64,000 nucleotides of DNA, from NCBI GenBank assembly GCA_025963715.1, contig JAOQAG010000049.1:91661-155660 (forward strand), given 5' to 3'. The notes below the pieces were generated by a model. The model worked only from the letters and a program-made list of their open reading frames with translations. It was not told where the DNA came from and searched no databases. Shown here one piece after another: positions 44,944 to 52,478 of this stretch; the first letter of the stretch is position 1; each line of letters starts with the position of its first letter. The DNA comes from Bacteroidota bacterium (GTDB lineage Bacteria > Bacteroidota > Bacteroidia > 2-12-FULL-35-15). The position numbers and the translations under genes were made by a program.

Positions 44944-45606
44944 TTATATGTTGATATAATTCATGAATGAATCGTAGCGGTTTTTCATGTCTTCGGAAAA
45001 CTCGCTTTGATGGAACGATGCTTTTACGTTGTAGTTATACCTGTAAAATGTTTGCAGGATAGCGGAAAGGTCTTCCTTGTTGATTTTCAGGGTTATTTCG
45101 ATGCGTGTGGAATCGGGCAGCGGGTTCATATAGCTGCTTAGTATTTTTCCGTCGTTCCCTTCAATGATCTGTGCGATCTGGGTCATGGAATAATCATGGA
45201 TGTTCATTTCCAGTACTACAATTCCGCCCGGCTCGCGTGTAGCGGCAAGCGTGGAAAACTGCTGCAGCAATGCTGTTACGGGAATCAGCCCGAGGTATTG
45301 CTGGTGCTCGTTGAGTACCGGTAACACCGTCAGCTTTAAGCTGGATACCATTTTTATGACCTCGTACACATGCTGATTTTCAAATACAAACGGCCGCAAC
45401 AGCGATAATTTGCATTTGCCAAGCTCATCATCGGTAATGTTGAGATCCAGGATATCGGTATCGGAGATCAATCCAAGATATTCGTGCTTGTTTACGATGG
45501 GTAAATGAGATACTTTAAACTCATCCATCCAGTTAATGGCCATTAACCCGGTATCGGAAGTTTTAAGCGGTGGTATCTCGTCGGTTATAAGGTCTTTTGC
45601 CAGCAT
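44944..45606 (-). CDS. CBS-domain protein with ACT-like C-terminus
   Basis: A 220-residue cytoplasmic protein. Two CBS motifs (about 1-60, DTGLMAINWMDEFKVSHLPI; about 70-125, VYEVIKMVSSLKLTVLPVL) form a Bateman module that usually binds adenine nucleotides. They are followed by a beta-alpha-beta-beta-alpha-beta segment (about 133-200, GGIVVLEMNIHDYSMTQIAQ ... RIEITLKINKEDLSAI) that looks like an ACT domain, known for amino-acid binding. The gene leads nadK by 27 bases; a regulatory tie to NAD(P) or energy state is possible but not shown. Confidence 0.85.
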   Translation of the reverse strand: MLAKDLITDEIPPLKTSDTGLMAINWMDEFKVSHLPIVNKHEYLGLISDTDILDLNITDDELGKCKLSLLRPFVFENQHVYEVIKMVSSLKLTVLPVLNEHQQYLGLIPVTALLQQFSTLAATREPGGIVVLEMNIHDYSMTQIAQIIEGNDGKILSSYMNPLPDSTRIEITLKINKEDLSAILQTFYRYNYNVKASFHQSEFSEDMKNRYDSFMNYINI

Positions 45607-45814
45607 AAATTTGTAATGTGAAAGGTTCTGTACTTCTTGCTTCTTTGCTTTCCAACAGATAAATCAGAAACTTATTGTGTGACAGCTTTGCGCTGCATTT
45701 ATTTTTTTATTTCGTGTGCCTTTTTGTAAGCTGGCACAAATATAACACCTTCTTTTTTTACAAAGGGTATATTCTAATTTTTTAGCTTTACACTTTCTTT
45801 TATTTATAGAGCCA

Positions 45815-46540
45815 ATGAACGCAAAATTAAGTGTAAATATCAATAAAATAGCAACAATTCGCAATTCGCGGGGCGGTAATACGCCTAACCTGGTAAAAAT
45901 TGCGCTGGATTGTGAGCGGTACGGTGCGCAGGGCATTACGGTACATCCGCGCCCGGATGAGCGCCATATCCGTTATAAAGACGTGCATGACCTGAGCCCC
46001 TTGCTGAGCACCGAATTTAACATTGAGGGGAATCCGAAAGAGCAAAAATTCATGGACCTGGTATTGGCGGTAAAACCTGCACAGGTAACACTGGTGCCGG
46101 ATGGAACGGGGCAGTTAACATCCGACCACGGTTGGGATACGGTAACGCATAAAGAATATTTGAAGGATACGATCGCTGTTTTTAAAGCGGCGGGCATTCG
46201 TACGTCGATCTTTGTGGATGCGGATGTAAAAATGATTACGGGAGCAAAAGAAACGGGTACCGACCGGATCGAATTGTATACCGAAAGCTATGCAAAGGAA
46301 TATTCGCAGAATAAGGAAGCGGCAATACAACCTTTTATTGCAGCGGCAAAAGCTGCCAATGAATTAAAATTAGGGATCAATGCGGGGCACGATTTGAGTT
46401 TGGAAAACCTAAAGTATTTTGCTCAGCAGATCCCGGGTTTACTGGAAGTATCGATCGGGCATGCGCTGATCTCGGATGCGTTGTATTTTGGTTTGGAGAA
46501 TACTATACAATTATATCTGCGAGCGCTGAAAGTAAATTAG
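45815..46540 (+). CDS. pdxJ: Pyridoxine 5'-phosphate synthase
   Basis: A 241-residue TIM-barrel enzyme of the DXP-dependent vitamin B6 route; it condenses 1-deoxy-xylulose 5-phosphate with 3-amino-2-oxopropyl phosphate. The family segments [17 protein letters not shown] (about 4-20), [17 protein letters not shown] (about 41-57), [18 protein letters not shown] (about 91-108) and [14 protein letters not shown] (about 187-200) are intact. Length is standard. It is divergent from the CBS-nadK operon across a 208-base gap and is the sink for Dxs product, the other being isoprenoids. Confidence 0.97.
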   Translation: MNAKLSVNINKIATIRNSRGGNTPNLVKIALDCERYGAQGITVHPRPDERHIRYKDVHDLSPLLSTEFNIEGNPKEQKFMDLVLAVKPAQVTLVPDGTGQLTSDHGWDTVTHKEYLKDTIAVFKAAGIRTSIFVDADVKMITGAKETGTDRIELYTESYAKEYSQNKEAAIQPFIAAAKAANELKLGINAGHDLSLENLKYFAQQIPGLLEVSIGHALISDALYFGLENTIQLYLRALKVN

Positions 46541-46715
46541 GAGTTAAAAAAAGAGTTCAAAGTTCAAGGTTCAAAGTTTGCTGTGCGCAGATGTGTTGTG
46601 TAAAAGCTGCAAAAGCAAATTGCAGTTGGCAAAAAGAAGAAAGAAAATTTAAAAATCAGGAAGAAAGATCATTAGAAAAAATACTAATGACTAATTACTC
46701 AAGACTAACGACTAG
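46541..46715. other. Short gene-free stretch with dispersed words
   Basis: Contains AGTTCAAAGTTCAAGGTTCA, GCTGTGCGCAGATGTG and ACTAATGACTAATTACTCAA; these words recur near 20990-21040, 24779 and (inverted) 31059-31090. No gene is visible. Confidence 0.5.
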
Positions 46716-47480
46716 ATGAAGTTACATTTTAGAAAATACGGGCAGGGACAACCTTTGATAATTCTTCACGGGTTATTCGGGCAGAGTGATAACTGGAATT
46801 CGCTGGCAAAACAATTTGGTGAAAACGGATTTGAAGTGTATGCCGTGGATCAGCGGAATCATGGGCTTTCGCCGCACAGCGATGAATGGGATTACCAGGT
46901 GATGAGTGATGATCTGCATGAATTAATTACAGATAATAATTTAACGAATGTTATTTTATTAGGGCATTCCATGGGCGGAAAAACGGCAATGCAATACACG
47001 CTGCAGCATCCGGACATGGTAGATAAATTAATTGTTGCAGACATTGCGCCTAAATATTATCCGCCGCAACACGGCGATGTGGTGAAAGCATTAAAGGCGA
47101 TTGATTTTAATATCGTGAAAACGCGGAAGGAAGCGGAAGCCATTTTATCGGAGTACGTACCTGATTTCGGCACGAAACAATTCCTGTTAAAAAATATTTA
47201 CTGGAAAGAAGACGGATTGCTGGACTGGCGTTTTAATTTAAAAACGATCCTCGAAAAAATGGAAAACGTGGGCCTTGCTATTACGGCCGACGAAAGTGTG
47301 GATGTGCCCGCATTGTTTATTCGTGGTGAAAATGGCGGATATGTGCTGGAGGAAGATCTGAATATGATCCACGATCTTTTTCCGCGCAGCATGCTGGAAA
47401 CCATTGCCGGTGCCGGACACTGGGTGCATGCTGAAAAACCTAAAGAGTTTTTTGAAGCCGTGATGAATTTTATAAAGTAA
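46716..47480 (+). CDS. Alpha/beta-hydrolase (YbfF-like esterase)
   Basis: A 254-residue serine hydrolase. The oxyanion HG motif appears in LIILHGLFGQSDNW (about 15-28), the nucleophile elbow in GHSMGGKTAMQ (about 90-100), the acid is probably in LFIRGENGGYVLEED (about 197-211) and the histidine in GAGHWVHAEKP (about 233-243). The sequence around the elbow (GHSMGGKTAM) is typical of the YbfF esterase subfamily, which cleaves short acyl or acyl-CoA esters. It lies between pdxJ and a DUF3857-like gene, both on the same strand, with only 51 bases to the next start. Confidence 0.9.
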   Translation: MKLHFRKYGQGQPLIILHGLFGQSDNWNSLAKQFGENGFEVYAVDQRNHGLSPHSDEWDYQVMSDDLHELITDNNLTNVILLGHSMGGKTAMQYTLQHPDMVDKLIVADIAPKYYPPQHGDVVKALKAIDFNIVKTRKEAEAILSEYVPDFGTKQFLLKNIYWKEDGLLDWRFNLKTILEKMENVGLAITADESVDVPALFIRGENGGYVLEEDLNMIHDLFPRSMLETIAGAGHWVHAEKPKEFFEAVMNFIK

Positions 47481-47499
47481 AAAAAGGATTTATTTTATT

Positions 47500-47507
47500 T
47501 ACTTTTG
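47500..47507 (+). promoter_or_regulatory. Putative minus-7 element of the DUF3857-like gene
   Basis: TACTTTTG fits TAnnTTTG and ends 24 bases before the ATG at 47532. No minus-33 TTTG is seen. Confidence 0.45.
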
Positions 47508-47531
47508 CAGCAACCAACTACTGCTCTTTTT

Positions 47532-49673
47532 ATGAAATTCCGCTTCTCCCTCCTGTTGCTTTTTGCATGCTCTTTTGCGTTTGCACAAAATCTTGACTTT
47601 AAGAAAAATGTTTACCAGTGGCCTGATGCAAAACCCGATCTCAGTAAAATGTCGGCTTCGTTTGCAAAGGAAGATGTGGTGATCATAGATGAAAACGTGC
47701 AATTTTTTTTAGTGGACAGGATCACACAAACACTGAAAAAAAATTGTGTGATGAAGATCAATTCTGTAAACGGATCAGCACAATTATCCACGATCACACT
47801 CCCGGAATCCTTTGATGTAGCAGCAGATAAATACTTTTCCCAGCAAGGGCTGGACTCGAAAACAAAAGTTCCTTATATCTATAAATATAAAATTGTGAGC
47901 TATGCGGCCAGGATCCTGAAACCGGATGGAAAGGTAGTTGAAATTCCAATTGACCTGAAGCTGGATAATGTATACTGGACGTATTACGATGGAAGGCGCT
48001 TGCAGGATTACCTGTATCATTTCGCTAACAAAGGACTGGAAGCGGGCGATGTGCTGGAATATAATTATGAAGTGCAGTTCCAGGGACAATACGGGTACAA
48101 TCTTTTTTATTTTAATAATGAATTGCCTAAGCAAAACCTCACGTTTGAAGTGCGCTATTCGCCGGTATTTAAATTTGAGGAATACGATATTGTGTGCAAT
48201 GCAAATGGTGCCGACAGTGCACTTACGATCAGCTCGGTGTACGACAATGTGCGTGCAAAAAAGATCTGGATCTATACGTATCATTTAAAAAATTTAGCAG
48301 CGCTTAATTACCCGATCAATTCGAGGTGCGGAAAACAGCTTCCGCATTTGTTTATGGACCTGAGCTTTGTGAGTTATTATGGGATTTCGCACGTGCCTAC
48401 TGATTTTGTTTATCATATTCACCGCGGGCCAAAGTTTGAATGGATCGCCGGTGCGAGAGGTGATTCGATTGGTTTTCAGCGTCCGTTGTACGATAAGCAG
48501 CATGCAGCGATCCGGAAATTCCTTACAAAAATTCCTGCGGATGCATCCAATGAAGTTTTTTACAGATCACTTTGCGACTCGTTGAACTCACAAAAATTTG
48601 TCAGTAACATTTCCATGAGATACGGCGAAAACCCGCAATATGCTGTTTCTTCCGGCGAATGGCTGGTAAAGGGAAAACTTATGGAAGAGCAGCTAATGGA
48701 ATTGTATTGGGAATTGCTGAATGAGAAACACCGCCCGACTTATTTTATCAAACTGCAGGATAAACGCCTGGGCGAATTGCAATTTAATATACACAGTGAA
48801 TACAAGTATGAACATGGGTTATACGGTTTGCAGGATGGAAAAGTGGTCAAGCTGATCCTTCCGCGATTTAATGGTTTGCAGTACAACGCAGAGGAACTTC
48901 CGTTTTACATGGAGGGAAGCAATGCTGCCGTATCGGGCACCAATTATCAGTATTTTGATATCAGCACGTTTACTACCGCCGGGGATTATGAGGATGTATC
49001 GCGGGTGGTCAACTTTATTAAAACACCCGGCAGCAGCGAGAATGAGAACGTACGTACCGAAAACGGCGTGTTCCGTATCAACCTCGATTCTGCAAACGTG
49101 CATGCTGATCTGAAAGAAAATCTGAACGGACAATTCTCAACGATCATCCGCCCCTTGTATGCGCATGATATTATTGATTCGACCGTGAACCCGGTTTATT
49201 TTAAAAAATGTACGGATAAGCCGCACGCAAAAAATGTAAAAATAAAACCGTCGTACAGCTCCAATTCATTTCCGTTCAAACATTCTTATAACTGCTCCGA
49301 AGATCTTGCGCTGGATGGCAGTTCCGCGATTCCGCTCAGCAACTGGTTTTCGTTTACACTCAATACCGGGATGATCACTCAGCTGCCTAATTTTGATTAT
49401 TATGTGGATTTTAAATATTCGGATGTGTACAATTATATGCTGCAGTTTAACAAACCGGTGGATGTAAAAAATAGTGCTGATTTTAAAAAATCCCTGAACA
49501 ATGCTTATTTTGAAGTGACTTCCAGCCTTACGAAACAAAGCGATACTTCTTATTTGTTATCGGTATCGGTAAAAATAAAACAGGATGCGATCCCGAAAGC
49601 AGATGGCCAATTGCTGGTTGATTTTGTGAAGGAATTGCAGGGGCTGAATAGTGCATCGTTGCAGTTGCAGTAG
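47532..49673 (+). CDS. Exported DUF3857-like protein with degenerate transglutaminase-like region
   Basis: A 713-residue exported protein. The ATG at 47532 begins the signal peptide MKFRFSLLLLFACSFAFAQ; the longer frame starts with TTG at 47505 and lacks this. Residues about 45-230 resemble DUF3857 (ARILKPDGKVVEI, ANKGLEAGDVLEYNYEVQF). In proteins of this type a transglutaminase-like domain follows; here the corresponding place seems to be SSGEWLVKGKLMEEQLMELY near 370-395, where the family GxC nucleophile position reads GEW, so it may be catalytically dead. The C-terminal half is beta-rich without a named domain. Bacteroidota carry many such periplasmic proteins of unknown role. Confidence 0.7.
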   Translation: MKFRFSLLLLFACSFAFAQNLDFKKNVYQWPDAKPDLSKMSASFAKEDVVIIDENVQFFLVDRITQTLKKNCVMKINSVNGSAQLSTITLPESFDVAADKYFSQQGLDSKTKVPYIYKYKIVSYAARILKPDGKVVEIPIDLKLDNVYWTYYDGRRLQDYLYHFANKGLEAGDVLEYNYEVQFQGQYGYNLFYFNNELPKQNLTFEVRYSPVFKFEEYDIVCNANGADSALTISSVYDNVRAKKIWIYTYHLKNLAALNYPINSRCGKQLPHLFMDLSFVSYYGISHVPTDFVYHIHRGPKFEWIAGARGDSIGFQRPLYDKQHAAIRKFLTKIPADASNEVFYRSLCDSLNSQKFVSNISMRYGENPQYAVSSGEWLVKGKLMEEQLMELYWELLNEKHRPTYFIKLQDKRLGELQFNIHSEYKYEHGLYGLQDGKVVKLILPRFNGLQYNAEELPFYMEGSNAAVSGTNYQYFDISTFTTAGDYEDVSRVVNFIKTPGSSENENVRTENGVFRINLDSANVHADLKENLNGQFSTIIRPLYAHDIIDSTVNPVYFKKCTDKPHAKNVKIKPSYSSNSFPFKHSYNCSEDLALDGSSAIPLSNWFSFTLNTGMITQLPNFDYYVDFKYSDVYNYMLQFNKPVDVKNSADFKKSLNNAYFEVTSSLTKQSDTSYLLSVSVKIKQDAIPKADGQLLVDFVKELQGLNSASLQLQ

Positions 49674-49737
49674 AGGAGTAGTTTTATCGCAGAGGGCGCA
49701 AAGGAGGCGCAGAGGCCGCTAAGAAGCAGGTGGTTTT

Positions 49738-49854
49738 AGCCACAGATTCACAGATTAAAAAGGAATAAAAAATTACACAGATGATTTCAAAATCGCAAGG
49801 CGATTTACTCATCTGTGTAAATTTAATCCCGGAAAAAATCTGTGAATCTGTGGC
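49738..49854. repeat. Family A element, copy 3
   Basis: Outer arms GCCACAGATTCACAGATT and complement, inner palindrome ACACAGATGATTTCAAAATC with GATTTACTCATCTGTGT. Same layout as copies at 531-655 and 37250-37371, with changes that keep pairing. Confidence 0.9.
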
Positions 49855-49870
49855 AACTTTATATTTTTGG

Positions 49871-49928
49871 CTGACGTACTAACCGCTTATTCTATCCCTG
49901 CCAGGGACAAAAAAGCCCTCGCAGGGGA
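49871..49928 (-). repeat. Family D element, copy 2 (inverted)
   Basis: On the minus strand: CCCTGCGAGGG, CTTTTTTGTCCCTGGCAGGG, then AGAATAAGCGGTTAGTACGT. It lies 16 bases from a family A element, as copy 1 lies near one. Confidence 0.8.
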
Positions 49929-49977
49929 ATCGTGGTAGTAATTCTACAACAAAGCGGGTAACGCTAAATCCCAATTC

Positions 49978-50004
49978 CCCGTCCGAACGATTCATCCGGG
50001 CGGG
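49978..50004. repeat. Palindrome F variant within a dispersed word
   Basis: CCCGTCCGAACGATT ... CCGGGCGGG interrupts the word AAATCCCAATTCC / AAATCCTAAATCC. The rest of 49929-50100 holds the inverted CACTAAGG word (50080-50095) and no gene. Confidence 0.65.
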
Positions 50005-50101
50005 CTTAATCAACAAATCCTAAATCCTTTTTCTTCTTACCTTCTTTTCCTTCTTCCTTTTCTCTCAGTGCCTTAGTATCCTTAGTGGTAAATTTGCATA
50101 A

Positions 50102-50134
50102 AAAAAGCGCCCCGTATGCTATTACGGGACGCTT
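50102..50134 (-). terminator. Intrinsic terminator of the endonuclease gene
   Basis: AAGCGCCCCGT pairs with ACGGGACGCTT (one mismatch) across ATGCTATT, 24 bases past the stop at 50158; T6 follows on the minus strand. Confidence 0.85.
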
Positions 50135-50157
50135 AACCTAACCTTAATTTAATCTAA

Positions 50158-52443
50158 TTATTCAATCACCAACTTCTCTGTTTTTCTGCCAGTTGGGGTT
50201 ACACATACAAATGTGTAAATGCCTTTGCTTAACCCGCTGATGTTTATTTCAATCGGGTTGTAACCGATGCTTAGTTTTGTTTCGCTGCTATACACAACTC
50301 TTCCCATTACATCGTATAAGTTCATGCTTACCGTTTGTGCTTTTGTAGCTTTGTAAGTCAGCATAAAGTTTCCATCGCTAGGGTTCGGAGCGATCATCAT
50401 GAAATCGCTGTTGTCAGCAACCTCATTGATTCCTGTTGTTGAGTTGTTACATGGAACAATAGCTACCGGAATTTTGGTCATGGTGCTAAAATCGATGTAG
50501 CATACATACTGAATGCTATCGATAAACGGATTACGGTTTCCTTGTAAAGAATCAACATAATCGTTGCGTGCAATTTCCAGATCATCCGGTGGATCCTGGT
50601 AATGCCATTTTTTCAATACATTCTGATCTTGTCCGTAAGGAATAGAAGAGCTGATATAGCTTGGCAATGCCCAGCTTGTAGCAGGTGCGCCACTGTATAC
50701 GCAATCTGTGTTTGCAGGGCCTGAATAAGGTACGCCTGTGTATGTGATACACTCGTACATCATTGCACGGGCAGCATCTCCTTTATCAGCATCGCGTGGC
50801 TCAAATACTTTGTGTCCGTGAATATCGTTACCAACTTTGCAACCCAGGTAAGTGTAAATCGGTGCTCCGGCAACTTCTCCCAAAGGATAATTGCTGCGCA
50901 TTGCATTTACCTGGATCTGGTTGGTTGGTGTTAACATGTGGTAATCGTTGTATTCCGGTAAGCTGGAATTATCGGGCACCATGTTTACCGTTGGCATCCA
51001 GCTGTGGCAATACGTGTGCTCACGGCTGTAGTTAGCGCCTGTCCAATCAAATGGCTCGGTATATACTTTGTTCTCACCGCTGTATACGCATGTTATAACG
51101 CGTTGGCCTGCGGTAGTATCACGTGCATAAAACTTAGAAACCATTAACGGTCCATAATTGCTGTAAAACTGGATGGAGTGAGGGTTTATTTTGTTGTGAA
51201 GCTCGGTTACAAATGCAGCATCCGCTGTATTTACAGTAGCACTGTAATATGTTGCAGGCTGCATCGATCCGCTTGTGGTTACACTTCCTGTTAAAGGAGC
51301 GGTTGTGTTGTAATTACGGTATGTACCGGTTCCGTTGTAAGCATATACTGCATAATAATATTGTGTGTTTGCCACCACATCATTTGTAGGAACAAAGCCG
51401 GTTGCAGTATTGCTTCCAACTACTTTTGAGCTCCCGATCACATCGCCTTTCTGGTACACAACGCCATCAACAGGCATATCGGTAACAGCTGCGCCTTTTC
51501 TTCTTAAGATCAGGTATCCGCCATCCGGTGCCGGAGCTGCAGGTGTAAATGATCCGCTGTAGCGGTATGATTTTACGGAAGTGAATGCTAAGCCGGTAGC
51601 TTGTGTTGCTGGCTCCGTTGCCAACGTTCCGCCCACACCGTACATATTGATGATGAATGGATTTTCTGTAGGATCGTCGTTTGCGATGTTGATCGCGGCA
51701 ACGCGTGTTCCAGCAACAGATGGTGTAAAGTTGATCACCATACTTGCGCTTCCGGATGGTGCAACAGTGGAAGGAGAAGAAGCAACAGAATAATCTGCAG
51801 CATCAGCACCGGTAATGGTTACTCCTGAAATGTTAAGTGTACCAACTGTTCCGATGTTGTTGATCGTAAAAGTAGTTGGTGTCATCGTGCTTACAGGAGA
51901 AGAAAGAGTGTACGTTCCACCGTTTACGATGGTGGTTGTTCCCTGTTTTACATTGATCTGCTGTGCTGTAGAAACACCTGCAGTAAGGTTTACGTTATCA
52001 ACGCCTACGTTGTTCCCGCTTACTTTAGCGGAAAAGTTAAAACGAACGTAACGGCTTGCGCTGTTAGGCATGTCCGTCATAGTAGCATAAGTAGCAGTCA
52101 ATCCGGTTAACGTGTGTAATGTTGTCCAGGTAATTCCGTCAACGGATTCTTCCGTAAGGAATGTTCCCAACCATGGGCCGCCGGTATTGTTTCCGATGAT
52201 ATCATAGGTAAGTGTTCCCGGTGAACCGGAAAAGAAGATGGTTAATTTATCTCCTGTTGCCTGGAATTTAGCAGATGGTGCAGGATTTCCGGAAGCGCTG
52301 TAATACGTAAAGCCGCCTGATGAAGTCCAGCCTGTTGGCAACGTGGTTGTTGGAAACCCCGATGATGTAGGTAAGCTGGTTTGTGCAAAGCCGAACATTG
52401 CAAAACAAACACTTCCTATTGCCGTAAGTAATCGTTTTTTCAT
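50158..52443 (-). CDS. Secreted endonuclease I-family protein with T9SS tail
   Basis: A 761-residue secreted nuclease. A signal peptide (about 1-20, MFGFAQ) is followed by a jelly-roll-like N-terminal region (about 21-155), an ASPM/Hydin-like Ig module (about 160-280, FTINNIGTVGTLNISGV), a fibronectin-III-like module, and an endonuclease I (PF04231) domain at about 400-655 with REHTYCHSWMP (near 474), DYHMLTPTNQIQVNAMRSNY (near 500) and KKWHYQDPPDDLEIARND. The last 80 residues are a T9SS type-A tail (APNPSDGNFMLTYKA). It probably degrades extracellular DNA or RNA at the cell surface. The TonB receptor gene lies 35 bases upstream on the same strand. Confidence 0.92.
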   Translation of the reverse strand: MKKRLLTAIGSVCFAMFGFAQTSLPTSSGFPTTTLPTGWTSSGGFTYYSASGNPAPSAKFQATGDKLTIFFSGSPGTLTYDIIGNNTGGPWLGTFLTEESVDGITWTTLHTLTGLTATYATMTDMPNSASRYVRFNFSAKVSGNNVGVDNVNLTAGVSTAQQINVKQGTTTIVNGGTYTLSSPVSTMTPTTFTINNIGTVGTLNISGVTITGADAADYSVASSPSTVAPSGSASMVINFTPSVAGTRVAAINIANDDPTENPFIINMYGVGGTLATEPATQATGLAFTSVKSYRYSGSFTPAAPAPDGGYLILRRKGAAVTDMPVDGVVYQKGDVIGSSKVVGSNTATGFVPTNDVVANTQYYYAVYAYNGTGTYRNYNTTAPLTGSVTTSGSMQPATYYSATVNTADAAFVTELHNKINPHSIQFYSNYGPLMVSKFYARDTTAGQRVITCVYSGENKVYTEPFDWTGANYSREHTYCHSWMPTVNMVPDNSSLPEYNDYHMLTPTNQIQVNAMRSNYPLGEVAGAPIYTYLGCKVGNDIHGHKVFEPRDADKGDAARAMMYECITYTGVPYSGPANTDCVYSGAPATSWALPSYISSSIPYGQDQNVLKKWHYQDPPDDLEIARNDYVDSLQGNRNPFIDSIQYVCYIDFSTMTKIPVAIVPCNNSTTGINEVADNSDFMMIAPNPSDGNFMLTYKATKAQTVSMNLYDVMGRVVYSSETKLSIGYNPIEINISGLSKGIYTFVCVTPTGRKTEKLVIE

Positions 52444-52478
52444 TTTTATTTATTTTTAATTGATTGTTATTTTAAATT

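Noticed and set aside
45664..45936. A 90-codon minus-strand frame crossing the pdxJ start
   Set aside because: Overlaps the conserved N-terminus of PdxJ in antisense; no family resemblance.
22799..46540. A physical B6/isoprenoid gene cluster of dxs and pdxJ
   Set aside because: The genes are more than 20 kb apart with unrelated genes between; the link is metabolic only.
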